Position numbers and translations under genes: made by a program. This document shows positions 36,412 to 43,350 of a stretch of 64,000 bases of DNA, in pieces (the first letter of the stretch is position 1; the number at the start of each line of letters is the position of its first letter). The stretch is from Flexibacter flexilis DSM 6793. Lineage in GTDB: Bacteria > Bacteroidota > Bacteroidia > Cytophagales > Flexibacteraceae. The stretch covers positions 1 through 64,000 of the forward strand of contig NZ_FOLE01000003.1 of the NCBI RefSeq assembly GCF_900112255.1, in the 5' to 3' direction. A model generated the notes under the pieces. That model searched no databases. It was not told where the DNA came from and saw only the letters and a list, made by a program, of their open reading frames with translations.

Positions 36412-37029
36412 ATGAACACGCCTTCTGTAACTTCCGAACATAACAGTAAACAACAACGCGATACACGTTTCGAAAAAGAAATGTTGATATACGCTGCCGC
36501 ACTGTACAATTTTGCGTTTCGCCTCACGCTCGACGAAGACGACGCGAACGACTTGGTGCAAGACACTTTTTTGAAGGCGTACCGTTTCTATGACTCGTAT
36601 CAGCCCGACACCAACGCCAAGGCGTGGTTGTATCGTATCCTCAAAAATACGTTTATAAACGAATACCGCCGCAAGAGCAAAGCTCCCGTAAAGGTGGATT
36701 ATCAGGAAGTCGAATCGTTTTATAACTCCGACGACATCGACGAGCAAATTACCAATGATTTGCGTACCGAATCCGTGCAAGACCTCATCGGTGACGAAGT
36801 GGCCAACGCTCTGAATCGCTTGGACGTGGATTTTCGCACCGCGATTATTCTCTGCGACCTCGAAGGTTTTACTTACGAGGAAATGGCCAAGATTTTGGAT
36901 ATTCCAATCGGTACGGTTCGTTCGCGCCTACACAGAGCCCGCAATTTGCTCAAAGAAAACTTGTACGAATATGCCAAAAGCATGGGTTATGTGCGTAGTG
37001 GCGAAGGCCCAGCAAGCGCAAGTGCCTAA
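36412..37029 (+). CDS. RNA polymerase ECF sigma factor
   Basis: A 205-residue sigma-70 family ECF factor with region 2 (YNFAFRLTLDEDDANDLVQDTFLKAYRFYDSY, AWLYRILKNTFINEYRRKSK) and region 4 (NRLDVDFRTAIILCDLEGFTYEEMAKILDIPIGTVRSRLHRARNLLKENL). The very conserved DYQEVESFYNSDD linker marks a sigma type found in almost all Bacteroidota. The ATG at 36412 gives the family start; the ORF is open for 46 codons more upstream without likeness. No anti-sigma gene adjoins, so it is probably controlled in another way. A terminator follows. Confidence 0.93.
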   Translation: MNTPSVTSEHNSKQQRDTRFEKEMLIYAAALYNFAFRLTLDEDDANDLVQDTFLKAYRFYDSYQPDTNAKAWLYRILKNTFINEYRRKSKAPVKVDYQEVESFYNSDDIDEQITNDLRTESVQDLIGDEVANALNRLDVDFRTAIILCDLEGFTYEEMAKILDIPIGTVRSRLHRARNLLKENLYEYAKSMGYVRSGEGPASASA

Positions 37030-37055
37030 TTAAAATATAAACTGAATTTTTCAAT

Positions 37056-37091
37056 AAAAAAGCATTGTAGTTTTGGCTGCAATGCTTTTTT
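37056..37091 (+). terminator. Terminator after the ECF sigma gene
   Basis: A 12-bp stem (37056-37067 with 37080-37091) with A/T flanks, 26 bases past the stop. Confidence 0.85.
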
Positions 37092-37121
37092 ATTTTTATT
37101 AAAAAATTATCTCAAATTTAA

Positions 37122-37154
37122 TTTGCAATAAACCGAATTTTGGTTGTAGTTTTG
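37122..37154 (+). promoter_or_regulatory. Promoter of the CX9CX3C / MbnP-MbnH module
   Basis: TTTG (37122-37125), 21 bases, then TAGTTTTG (37147-37154) followed by C: an excellent Bacteroidota promoter. It overlaps the upstream part of the next ORF and so rules against a start at 37140. Confidence 0.7.
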
Positions 37155-37178
37155 CGCAAATTAAAACCAAATAAAGAT

Positions 37179-37559
37179 TTGAAAAAAGTAATAATCATAT
37201 TCTTTGCTATGCTCATGCTCGTGCAGTCGCTGGGTAAAGTATGGATTATGGTGGCTTATCAAATCAACAAGGCGTACATAGAAGCGAATCTTTGCGAGAA
37301 CAAAGACAAGCCGCTGATGGGTTGTGCGGGCAAATGTTATCTCAAAAAACAGTTGGCCAAAGAGCAAAATGCCGTCAAGCAATTGCAAGAAACGCTTAAA
37401 GAATTTTCTGTTTTTGTACATCATCAAATAAATGATAATCAGTGGTTTAGTACTTCGAATTTGTTCTTGGGTACAAAGCCTTCTCTTAATGTTTTCTATT
37501 GGGCATTTTATGCCGAATACAGCCTTGAGGCCGTATTTCGTCCGCCCGCATTTCGCTAA
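37179..37559 (+). CDS. Small membrane protein with CX9CX3C motif
   Basis: A 126-residue protein with one N-terminal membrane segment or signal anchor (about 4-18), then Cys39, Cys49 and Cys53 in NLCENKDKPLMGC-AGKCYLKKQL, and a helical and aromatic C-terminal part. Similar small proteins with a CxGKCYL motif are common in Bacteroidota next to copper, heme or TonB genes; I know no named function. Three Cys plus a Met suggest metal binding. The longest ORF starts at 37140, inside the promoter; TTG at 37179 (KKVIIIFFA) is preferred. It leads the MbnP/MbnH group, 260 bases upstream. Confidence 0.7.
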   Translation: MKKVIIIFFAMLMLVQSLGKVWIMVAYQINKAYIEANLCENKDKPLMGCAGKCYLKKQLAKEQNAVKQLQETLKEFSVFVHHQINDNQWFSTSNLFLGTKPSLNVFYWAFYAEYSLEAVFRPPAFR

Positions 37560-37819
37560 TCTGTTTGTTGCTTGCTAATTCTGGCGTGGCCTTGTGGCAC
37601 GTCTGTGCCTTTGTGCGTCTTGGCCAAAATGGCTTTGCGTGCGGTTTGGGTCATGCTAGAATTGCATTTATTTCTTAAAAAACAATTGATTTTCTTGGCT
37701 TTTAATTTCGCTATTTTTTTACAAAAAATGGAATGAAATTACTGTGTGTTTTCTGAAAAAATCGGAAAATAAAGGCCTCTTATTTTTCTAAAAAAATAAA
37801 AATAAATTCTTAATTTAAA

Positions 37820-38638
37820 ATGAAAAAAATTACCTCATATATTCGTTTAGTGCTTATTGCTTCTACACTTTCTTTTGCTGTTTCTTGTGATAAAGACGAA
37901 ACAGAACCTACCATTGCCACAGGCGAAAAAGGTAGCTTAGACATTGAATTTGATGCCGTAGTAGAGGGTGCGCAACTTGACTTTAACACAACATACACCA
38001 ACGCCAACGGCGAAGCGTTGAAAGTCTCGAAATTTCAATATTATGTAAGTAACTTCAAGCTAACCAAAACCGACGGAACGGTTTATACTTACCCGCAAGA
38101 CTCAAGTTATTTTGTGATTGATTCGCCTAACAATGAGACGATTACACTCAAAAACGTGCCTGCTGCCGACTATAATAAAGTTACATTTACTATTGGCGTA
38201 GATAGTGCGCGTTCGGTGGCCGACATTTCCAAGCGCACGGGTGTGTTAGACCCAAGCAATGCTAAGGCAATGTACTGGAGCTGGAATTCAGGTTACATTT
38301 TCGTAAAACTGGAAGGCACTTCTACGGCTACGCCGATGGGCTCGTTTGCGCGTCATATCGGTTTGTACGGCGGTTATTCGGGCGACACAAGTTCTGTTCG
38401 CAAAATCAATAACATTAAAATAAAAGAACTTTCGATGGGTACCGCTTCGGCCAAAGTGCGTAAAGACATCACGCCAGAAGTACACGTAATTGTAAATCCA
38501 TTAAAAGTATTTAAGGCAACGGATACGACGGTTTCTATCAAAAATAAACCGATGATTATGGTGGCTAAAGAATCGAAAAACGTAGCGAATAATTACGCTA
38601 CAGACATGTTCGTGTTCGGGCATGTCCACAACGACTAA
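37820..38638 (+). CDS. MbnP-like copper-associated lipoprotein
   Basis: A 272-residue lipoprotein (lipobox VSC, Cys23) of the MbnP family. The diagnostic segment MYWSWNSGY is at residues 151-159, with KFQYYVSNFKL near 71 and NVPAADYNKVTFTIGVD near 112-128; His occurs at HIGLYGGYS and in the C-terminal FGHVHND. In methanotrophs MbnP is a copper-binding periplasmic protein whose Trp is converted to kynurenine by the diheme enzyme MbnH. The matching mbnH-like gene follows here after a strong hairpin. No methanobactin precursor gene was seen nearby. Confidence 0.85.
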   Translation: MKKITSYIRLVLIASTLSFAVSCDKDETEPTIATGEKGSLDIEFDAVVEGAQLDFNTTYTNANGEALKVSKFQYYVSNFKLTKTDGTVYTYPQDSSYFVIDSPNNETITLKNVPAADYNKVTFTIGVDSARSVADISKRTGVLDPSNAKAMYWSWNSGYIFVKLEGTSTATPMGSFARHIGLYGGYSGDTSSVRKINNIKIKELSMGTASAKVRKDITPEVHVIVNPLKVFKATDTTVSIKNKPMIMVAKESKNVANNYATDMFVFGHVHND

Positions 38639-38688
38639 TTAGCCAATGCGCTCTTTTGATTAAATTTTGTGATTTATAACAGGCTCTC

Positions 38689-38723
38689 AATTGGTTAGGT
38701 CAGCTTTGACCTAACCAATTTTT
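38689..38723 (+). terminator. Strong hairpin between mbnP-like and mbnH-like genes
   Basis: AATTGGTTAGGTCA pairs with TGACCTAACCAATT, then TTT, 51 bases past the MbnP stop. It is strong enough to end many transcripts, so MbnP may be made in excess over MbnH, or read-through may be controlled. Confidence 0.75.
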
Positions 38724-38746
38724 GAGAAATAAATAAAAACAATGCC

Positions 38747-39772
38747 ATGAAAAAAATATATGGATTGGCTCTACTGGGATTCTTGGGTTTGGTGGCTTGC
38801 GACAAAAGCAATGAAAAACCACCGTTAGTTTTTACTGCGCCAAGTCATTTTCCTACTCCCGTTTATAAATTTGAAAATAACCCTATCAATCAGGCGACGT
38901 TTGATTTGGGAAAAGCTTTGTTCTACGACGGCATTCTTTCCCGCGATGGCTCGATTAGTTGCGGAAGTTGCCACCAACAAGCAGTAGCTTTTGTGCATGG
39001 TGGCCACAATGTAAGTCATGGTATTGATGATAAGTTAGGCGTGCGTAATGCACCACCTGTTTTTAACTTGGCTTGGCAACCCGAATTTTTTTGGGACGGA
39101 GGTGTTAGCGATTTAGATTTGTTTTCCATTGCCCCCATTACCAATGTGGTGGAAATGGACGAGAAAATGCCCAACGTCATACAAAAGCTACAAAATAGCA
39201 CGCGCTACAAGGCTTTGTATAAAGAGGCATTCGGCACAAGTGAAGTAACCACCGCCCGAACCATGAAGGCTTTGTCGCAATTTATGTTAATGATAGTTTC
39301 GGCAAATTCGCGCTACGACCAATACAAACAAGGCAACCCGACGGCTCTCAATGCCCAAGAAATCAGAGGCTTAAATCTTGTCAGAGAAAAATGTAATTCG
39401 TGCCACAGCGGAGAACTTTTTACCAATTATTCCTATCAAAACAATGGGCTTCGGTTACGTGCGCAACCTGATTCAGGCCGTTATCGCATTACGCTATTAG
39501 ACAAAGATTTATACCGCTTCAAAGTCCCGACCTTGCGCAATGTGGCAGTTACTGCGCCGTATATGCACGATGGCCGCTTTTATACGCTCGAAGAGGTACT
39601 CGAACATTATGCCACTGGCGTACAACCAACTTTAAATTTAGCTCCCGAACTGGTTAAAGCCGACGGAAGTCATGGCATCGCGCTTTCCGCACAAGAACAA
39701 CAAGACATTATTGCGTTTCTGAAAGCACTGACCGACCAAACGCTGCTCCGAGACACACGTTTTTCGGAATAG
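38747..39772 (+). CDS. MbnH-like diheme cytochrome c peroxidase/MauG-family lipoprotein
   Basis: A 341-residue predicted lipoprotein (lipobox LVAC, Cys18) with two c-type heme motifs, CGSCH (72-76) and CNSCH (216-220), and the typical FDLGKALFYDGILSRDGSIS opening and KVPTLRNVAVTAPYMHDGRF segment of the CcP/MauG family. Next to an MbnP-like gene, it is most likely MbnH-type, which uses peroxide and a bis-Fe(IV) state to modify a Trp of MbnP; a plain peroxidase role is the alternative. It acts in the periplasm. The gene ends 34 bases before a barrel-like protein. Confidence 0.9.
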   Translation: MKKIYGLALLGFLGLVACDKSNEKPPLVFTAPSHFPTPVYKFENNPINQATFDLGKALFYDGILSRDGSISCGSCHQQAVAFVHGGHNVSHGIDDKLGVRNAPPVFNLAWQPEFFWDGGVSDLDLFSIAPITNVVEMDEKMPNVIQKLQNSTRYKALYKEAFGTSEVTTARTMKALSQFMLMIVSANSRYDQYKQGNPTALNAQEIRGLNLVREKCNSCHSGELFTNYSYQNNGLRLRAQPDSGRYRITLLDKDLYRFKVPTLRNVAVTAPYMHDGRFYTLEEVLEHYATGVQPTLNLAPELVKADGSHGIALSAQEQQDIIAFLKALTDQTLLRDTRFSE

Positions 39773-39806
39773 GGTTTAATAATTTATCAATTAAAACGCA
39801 TCGACT

Positions 39807-40727
39807 ATGAACAAAATATATAGTATTCTAACGGTTGTGGTGTTGCTTTTTTCGGCACAAAAAACACAGGCTTGTAGTATATGTGGCTGTGGTTCTGGAG
39901 GTTATTATTTGGGCGTAACGCCTCAAATCCAAAAAAATATTATTGGCCTTCGTTACCGTCATTTGTCGTTCAACTCCTACGAAAACATGGGCGATTTCAG
40001 GTCGTCGAGTTCCGAGCAGTTCGCCTCTGCCGAAGTCTGGGGACGTTATTATTTCCGCACGCGCTGGCAGGTTACGGCCTTTTTGCCTTTTCAGATGAAT
40101 AAACGTGTGGACGACGGCGTAACCAAACACCTCAACGGCTTGGGCGACGCGATGGCGATGGTACAATACAATTTGTTTAACTCGTTTTTGCGCGTGGACA
40201 CGGTGGGCCGTTTGTTTCAACACAATTGGTTTGTGGGTGGTGGCGTGAAAGCTCCTTTCGGCAAATACAACCACACCGATGCGAACAACGAAAAAATAAA
40301 CCCCAACTTTCAGTTAGGAACAGGCAGTTGGGATTTTTTGCTGACTACCTCTTACACGTTGCGTTACAAACAAGTCGGCTTCACGACGGATATTTCTTAC
40401 AAAAGCAATACAGAAAACAGCAACATATATCGTTTCGGGGACAAAACCGCCGTCAATGCGTCGTTTTTCGGGCTTATCAATCAAAAAATGTGGACAGTGA
40501 TGCCGTCGGTCGGTACGTCGTTCGAACACAGTTTTGCCAATTACAGCAAACATTATAAAGTAGATAACACTGGCGGAACGGTTACGTTTGCCAACCTTGC
40601 TACCGATGTTTTTTATAAGGATTGGACGGCTGGCGTGTTGTGGCAACTGCCCGTACACAAACATTTAGGCGAAGGCAACATCACACCCAACAACCGCCTG
40701 ATGTTGCAACTGGCGTATATATTCTAA
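39807..40727 (+). CDS. Barrel-like secreted protein with N-terminal CSICGC motif
   Basis: A 306-residue protein with a signal peptide (about 1-22). The mature N-terminus would begin with CSICGCGSGG (Cys23, Cys26, Cys28), a likely metal site. The rest is beta-rich with many alternating aromatic residues (GLRYRHLSF, WGRYYFRTRWQVTAFLPF, LRYKQVGFTTDISYK) and ends LMLQLAYIF, which suggests an outer membrane barrel. The residues before Cys23 (TQA) do not make a standard lipobox. It belongs to the MbnP/MbnH module and could pass copper across the outer membrane; this is inference. A terminator follows. Confidence 0.78.
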   Translation: MNKIYSILTVVVLLFSAQKTQACSICGCGSGGYYLGVTPQIQKNIIGLRYRHLSFNSYENMGDFRSSSSEQFASAEVWGRYYFRTRWQVTAFLPFQMNKRVDDGVTKHLNGLGDAMAMVQYNLFNSFLRVDTVGRLFQHNWFVGGGVKAPFGKYNHTDANNEKINPNFQLGTGSWDFLLTTSYTLRYKQVGFTTDISYKSNTENSNIYRFGDKTAVNASFFGLINQKMWTVMPSVGTSFEHSFANYSKHYKVDNTGGTVTFANLATDVFYKDWTAGVLWQLPVHKHLGEGNITPNNRLMLQLAYIF

Positions 40728-40743
40728 GCGTTTCATAAATCTT

Positions 40744-40785
40744 AAAAAAAGCCGCTGCAAATTATCTTTTGCAGCGGCTTTTTTT
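40744..40785. terminator. Bidirectional terminator
   Basis: A long stem around GCCGCTGCAAA / TTTGCAGCGGC with A- and T-runs (40744-40785) lies between convergent genes. Confidence 0.88.
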
Positions 40786-40793
40786 GCAGTGAA

Positions 40794-42092
40794 TTAAAAA
40801 TTGAGTTGGGCTTGTAGCCGAAGCAAACGGCCTTGCTGAAGGTTGTTTTGCTTGCTAAAATCCTCATAACGGCGTTTGGAAATCGCGTACATGGCCACCA
40901 ATTCAAATTGTTTGTAAGGCTGCCATTCCAGCCCAATATCTATATCATTTACCTGATAACTGCGGGCATCCAATTCGTATTTTTTACCACCATCAAAATA
41001 AGAATAGCGGGCAAACGGAAACAGTATGTGTTTTCCAAAATCTAAGCGGTACATAGTTTGTACATAACCGCCAGATTGCTTCTTATTCCGAATAGAAAGG
41101 GTGTTTTTATCAAAAGTAGGGCCATTGCCAATACTGTATTCTGCCTGAAAACCAAATGGTTGAGCATACATAATGAAGCTGCCAGCAAGACGTTGGTCTC
41201 GATAAGAATTATTATTTGTAGTGCTTACTCCCGTACTTACTTGCGGAATAACGTATTTACCGCTATAGGCTTGTACCGATGTTTCAAAGATTTGTTCTTT
41301 TATCTTAAATGGCCACGTCAGCCGCGCAACCGCGTAAAGTTTGTCGTTCAATTCGGGCATGTTTCCATTTTGGCCATTATATACACCAAACGCAAAAACG
41401 CCATAATCGCCACTGCCTTTTAGGCGAGCATTGGCCAAAAAGGAAAATAGTTTGCGCTGCTTCGTAGATGCCCAATAAAAAAATACGCCTAAATCTCTTT
41501 CATTTAGAGCCGCACTGTTCAGCCCGTCGTTGCGGTCGAGTGGTAGCCGATTTTGAGACGATTGCAAATTCTCGAATCCAAACGGAATTTTTGATTGACC
41601 AATTCGCACCCTAAACTGATTCGTTTTTTCCAGACCAATATCCATGTAAGCATCGCGGAGCTGCAAAAAATTGACTTTGTCCGAAAAAACGGAAGAGGCA
41701 AAGTCGGGCTGTAGCGAAAAGAAAACAGTAGGCGAGATTTGCCCCGAAAATACAATACGCGCCCGTCGGATAAAAAAACCACCATTTCTGCCCCACGATT
41801 TGTCGCATTGTTCGCAACCTAATGCATCATTGGTTTCCAATAGTCGATTGTATCGTGTCTGAATGTACCCGCGTACCCCAATAACTTCGTACCATTTTTT
41901 TTCGGTTACTGCTTTTTCCGTGCTTTGTCGCGTGGCAAGTAATTCCTCTACTCGTTTCTGAATATAAACATCAAGGTCTTTTTTACTGATACTGTCGTTT
42001 GTGTGGGGTTGATTTTGGGCAAAACCAACAAAAGAAAAACACTGTAAGGCCACTAGTGCTAGTCGCCTTTTTGAGTTGAAAAAAGTTTGCAT
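40794..42092 (-). CDS. Phosphate-selective porin O/P family protein
   Basis: A 432-residue outer membrane protein with a signal peptide (about 1-25, ending GFAQ), a short charged coiled-coil-like segment (~30-65) and an OprO/OprP-type barrel: RGYIQTRYNRL, GFFIRRARIVFSG, QLRDAYMDIGLEKTNQFRVRIGQSKIPFGFENLQSS, ending LLRLQAQLNF with terminal Phe. The CEQC pair near residues 93-96 in the loop is unusual for such porins. Specificity for phosphate is known only for a few members, so it should be read as an anion or general porin. It is monocistronic. Confidence 0.88.
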   Translation of the reverse strand: MQTFFNSKRRLALVALQCFSFVGFAQNQPHTNDSISKKDLDVYIQKRVEELLATRQSTEKAVTEKKWYEVIGVRGYIQTRYNRLLETNDALGCEQCDKSWGRNGGFFIRRARIVFSGQISPTVFFSLQPDFASSVFSDKVNFLQLRDAYMDIGLEKTNQFRVRIGQSKIPFGFENLQSSQNRLPLDRNDGLNSAALNERDLGVFFYWASTKQRKLFSFLANARLKGSGDYGVFAFGVYNGQNGNMPELNDKLYAVARLTWPFKIKEQIFETSVQAYSGKYVIPQVSTGVSTTNNNSYRDQRLAGSFIMYAQPFGFQAEYSIGNGPTFDKNTLSIRNKKQSGGYVQTMYRLDFGKHILFPFARYSYFDGGKKYELDARSYQVNDIDIGLEWQPYKQFELVAMYAISKRRYEDFSKQNNLQQGRLLRLQAQLNF

Positions 42093-42189
42093 CGAAAATA
42101 ACTACAATAATGGGTTATAGGGATTGGTATTTTTCTTTTATAAATTTGCCTGTAAGTGTCATTGTTTCAGGGCTTTGGTAATGGCGATG

Positions 42190-42219
42190 CAAAAATAAAA
42201 ATTAGCTTAAGATGCACAA
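42190..42219 (-). promoter_or_regulatory. Possible promoter of the porin gene
   Basis: On the minus strand, TTG (42219-42217), 19 bases, then TATTTTTG (42197-42190). The spacing is near the lower limit. It gives a leader of ~95 nt. Confidence 0.4.
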
Positions 42220-42260
42220 TTTTTGAGGAGGAATAACCTAAACATTCCTCCGCCAAACGA

Positions 42261-42872
42261 CTATTTTTGCATGCCTCGCATATACTCAGCCACCAGTTGG
42301 GTGTTGGGGTCGGGGCTTCCCGACAGGCTGCGCATGATATTTTCGCGTTCGCTTCGGGTTTTGTTTTGGCTCAATTTCTTTTTGCCTTGCAGCTCCGTAA
42401 CCCTGATTTTCAACCCAATCATGTCGCGCATTAGGCCGCTTTTATATTTTTCGGGCAACTTTTCCCATTGCTGAAAATACTCGGCTTCAAAACAACAAAT
42501 GGTTGTTTCCAGTAGCTGCCGCACTTGGTCGGGTTCGCGGATGAGTTGGCCTGTTCCGTAGGCATGAACGGCCACATAATCCCACGTTGGCACATTCAAT
42601 TCTTTTTCGTAAAGCGAAGGCGAAATGTAGGCATGCGGTTGACTGAAAATGACCAATACTTGCTCATTTTCAAGTTGTTGTACTTGTTCGTTGGCGGTGG
42701 CCAAATGCGAAATCAACGTTACTTCGCCGTCATTTTCTTGCACCACAAAGGGCAAATGTGTAGCCACAGGCACACTATTTTGTGTTGTAACGAGTGTGGC
42801 AAAATGAAAACGCTGCATAAACGCGACAGTTTCGGCGGTGTCGTTGATGCGGTCAGATTTGGGAATGTACAT
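42261..42872 (-). CDS. PaiB-family FMN-binding protein
   Basis: A 203-residue protein of the PaiB/FMN-binding split-barrel family: MYIPKSDRINDTAETVAFMQRFHFATLVT at the start, HLPFVVQ, ISHLATANEQV, VIFSQPHAYISPSLYE, NVPTWDYVAVHAYG, and LMRDMIGLKIRVTELQGKKKLSQN near the end. Bacillus PaiB was described as a negative regulator of sporulation and protease genes; most homologues probably bind FMN or heme and have unknown roles. It lies between the porin gene and a 21-bp repeat array that sits upstream of it. Confidence 0.9.
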   Translation of the reverse strand: MYIPKSDRINDTAETVAFMQRFHFATLVTTQNSVPVATHLPFVVQENDGEVTLISHLATANEQVQQLENEQVLVIFSQPHAYISPSLYEKELNVPTWDYVAVHAYGTGQLIREPDQVRQLLETTICCFEAEYFQQWEKLPEKYKSGLMRDMIGLKIRVTELQGKKKLSQNKTRSERENIMRSLSGSPDPNTQLVAEYMRGMQK

Positions 42873-43000
42873 AAGCTGAATAAGGTTTTATTTTCTTTCA
42901 AATCAAGCAAAATAGGGGAGAATATGGATACATAATGAATAGGAAGAAAATGTTTAAGGCTTAGGCCATTGATTTTTTCTTTGGATAAAACCGCAAACAA

Positions 43001-43273
43001 CCAACCTGTTTTTAATTTAAAACGAATAACTTTTAATTTCACACGGGTAATTCTTAAGTTAGAACGAATAACTTTTAAGTTAGCACGGGTAGTTTTTAAT
43101 TTAAAACGAATAACTTTTAAGTTAGCACGGGTAGTTTTTAATTTAAAATGAATAACTTTTAAGTTAGCACGGGTAATTCTTAAGTTAGAACGAATAACTT
43201 TTAAGTTTACACGAGTAATTTTTAAGTTAGAACGAGTAACTTTTAATTTAACACGGGTTAATTGGGTAAACAA
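43001..43273. repeat. 21-bp-phased tandem array (array 2)
   Basis: ACG opens units at 43022, 43043, 43064, 43085, 43106, 43127, 43148 (ATG), 43169, 43190, 43211, 43232 and 43253: twelve units exactly 21 bp apart, plus one degenerate unit on the left (43001). Units alternate between types ACGAATAACTTTTAA and ACGGGTAGTTTTTAA, giving a looser 42-bp order. On the minus strand the core is AAAARTTAYYCGT, which includes the same AAAAGTTATTCGT seen in array 3. It is AT-rich, with no insertion or deletion. Confidence 0.95.
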
Positions 43274-43295
43274 AGAGGTTGCTTGATAAATAAAA

Positions 43296-43327
43296 ATTCC
43301 CAGCCTTCGACTGTAAAGACTGGGAAT
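43296..43327 (-). terminator. dsbD terminator
   Basis: ATTCCCAG and CTGGGAAT form an 8-bp stem around a 16-nt loop, followed on the minus strand by a T-run. It lies 23 bases past the dsbD stop. Confidence 0.75.
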
Positions 43328-43350
43328 AGGATATTGGTTATAGTAACTAA

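Larger units (their letters stand above)
42873..43350. other. Intergenic region paiB-like / dsbD
   Basis: 478 bases, mostly the 21-bp repeat array (43001-43273) and the dsbD terminator. A long minus-strand ORF crosses the array and encodes Lys/Arg-rich heptapeptides; it is read as a by-product of the repeat. Confidence 0.75.

Noticed and set aside
37140-37178. N-terminal extension of the CX9CX3C protein
   Set aside because: It would be translated from within the promoter (TAGTTTTG at 37147-37154).
37561-37819. Hidden methanobactin precursor peptide near MbnP
   Set aside because: Only a 7-codon ORF (MKLLCVF) and similar very short frames are present; none has the Cys pattern or length of a precursor.
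42719-43273. Minus-strand ORF with repeated Lys/Arg heptapeptides
   Set aside because: It spans array 2 and then runs into the paiB-like gene in another frame; 21-bp phase keeps the frame open by chance.
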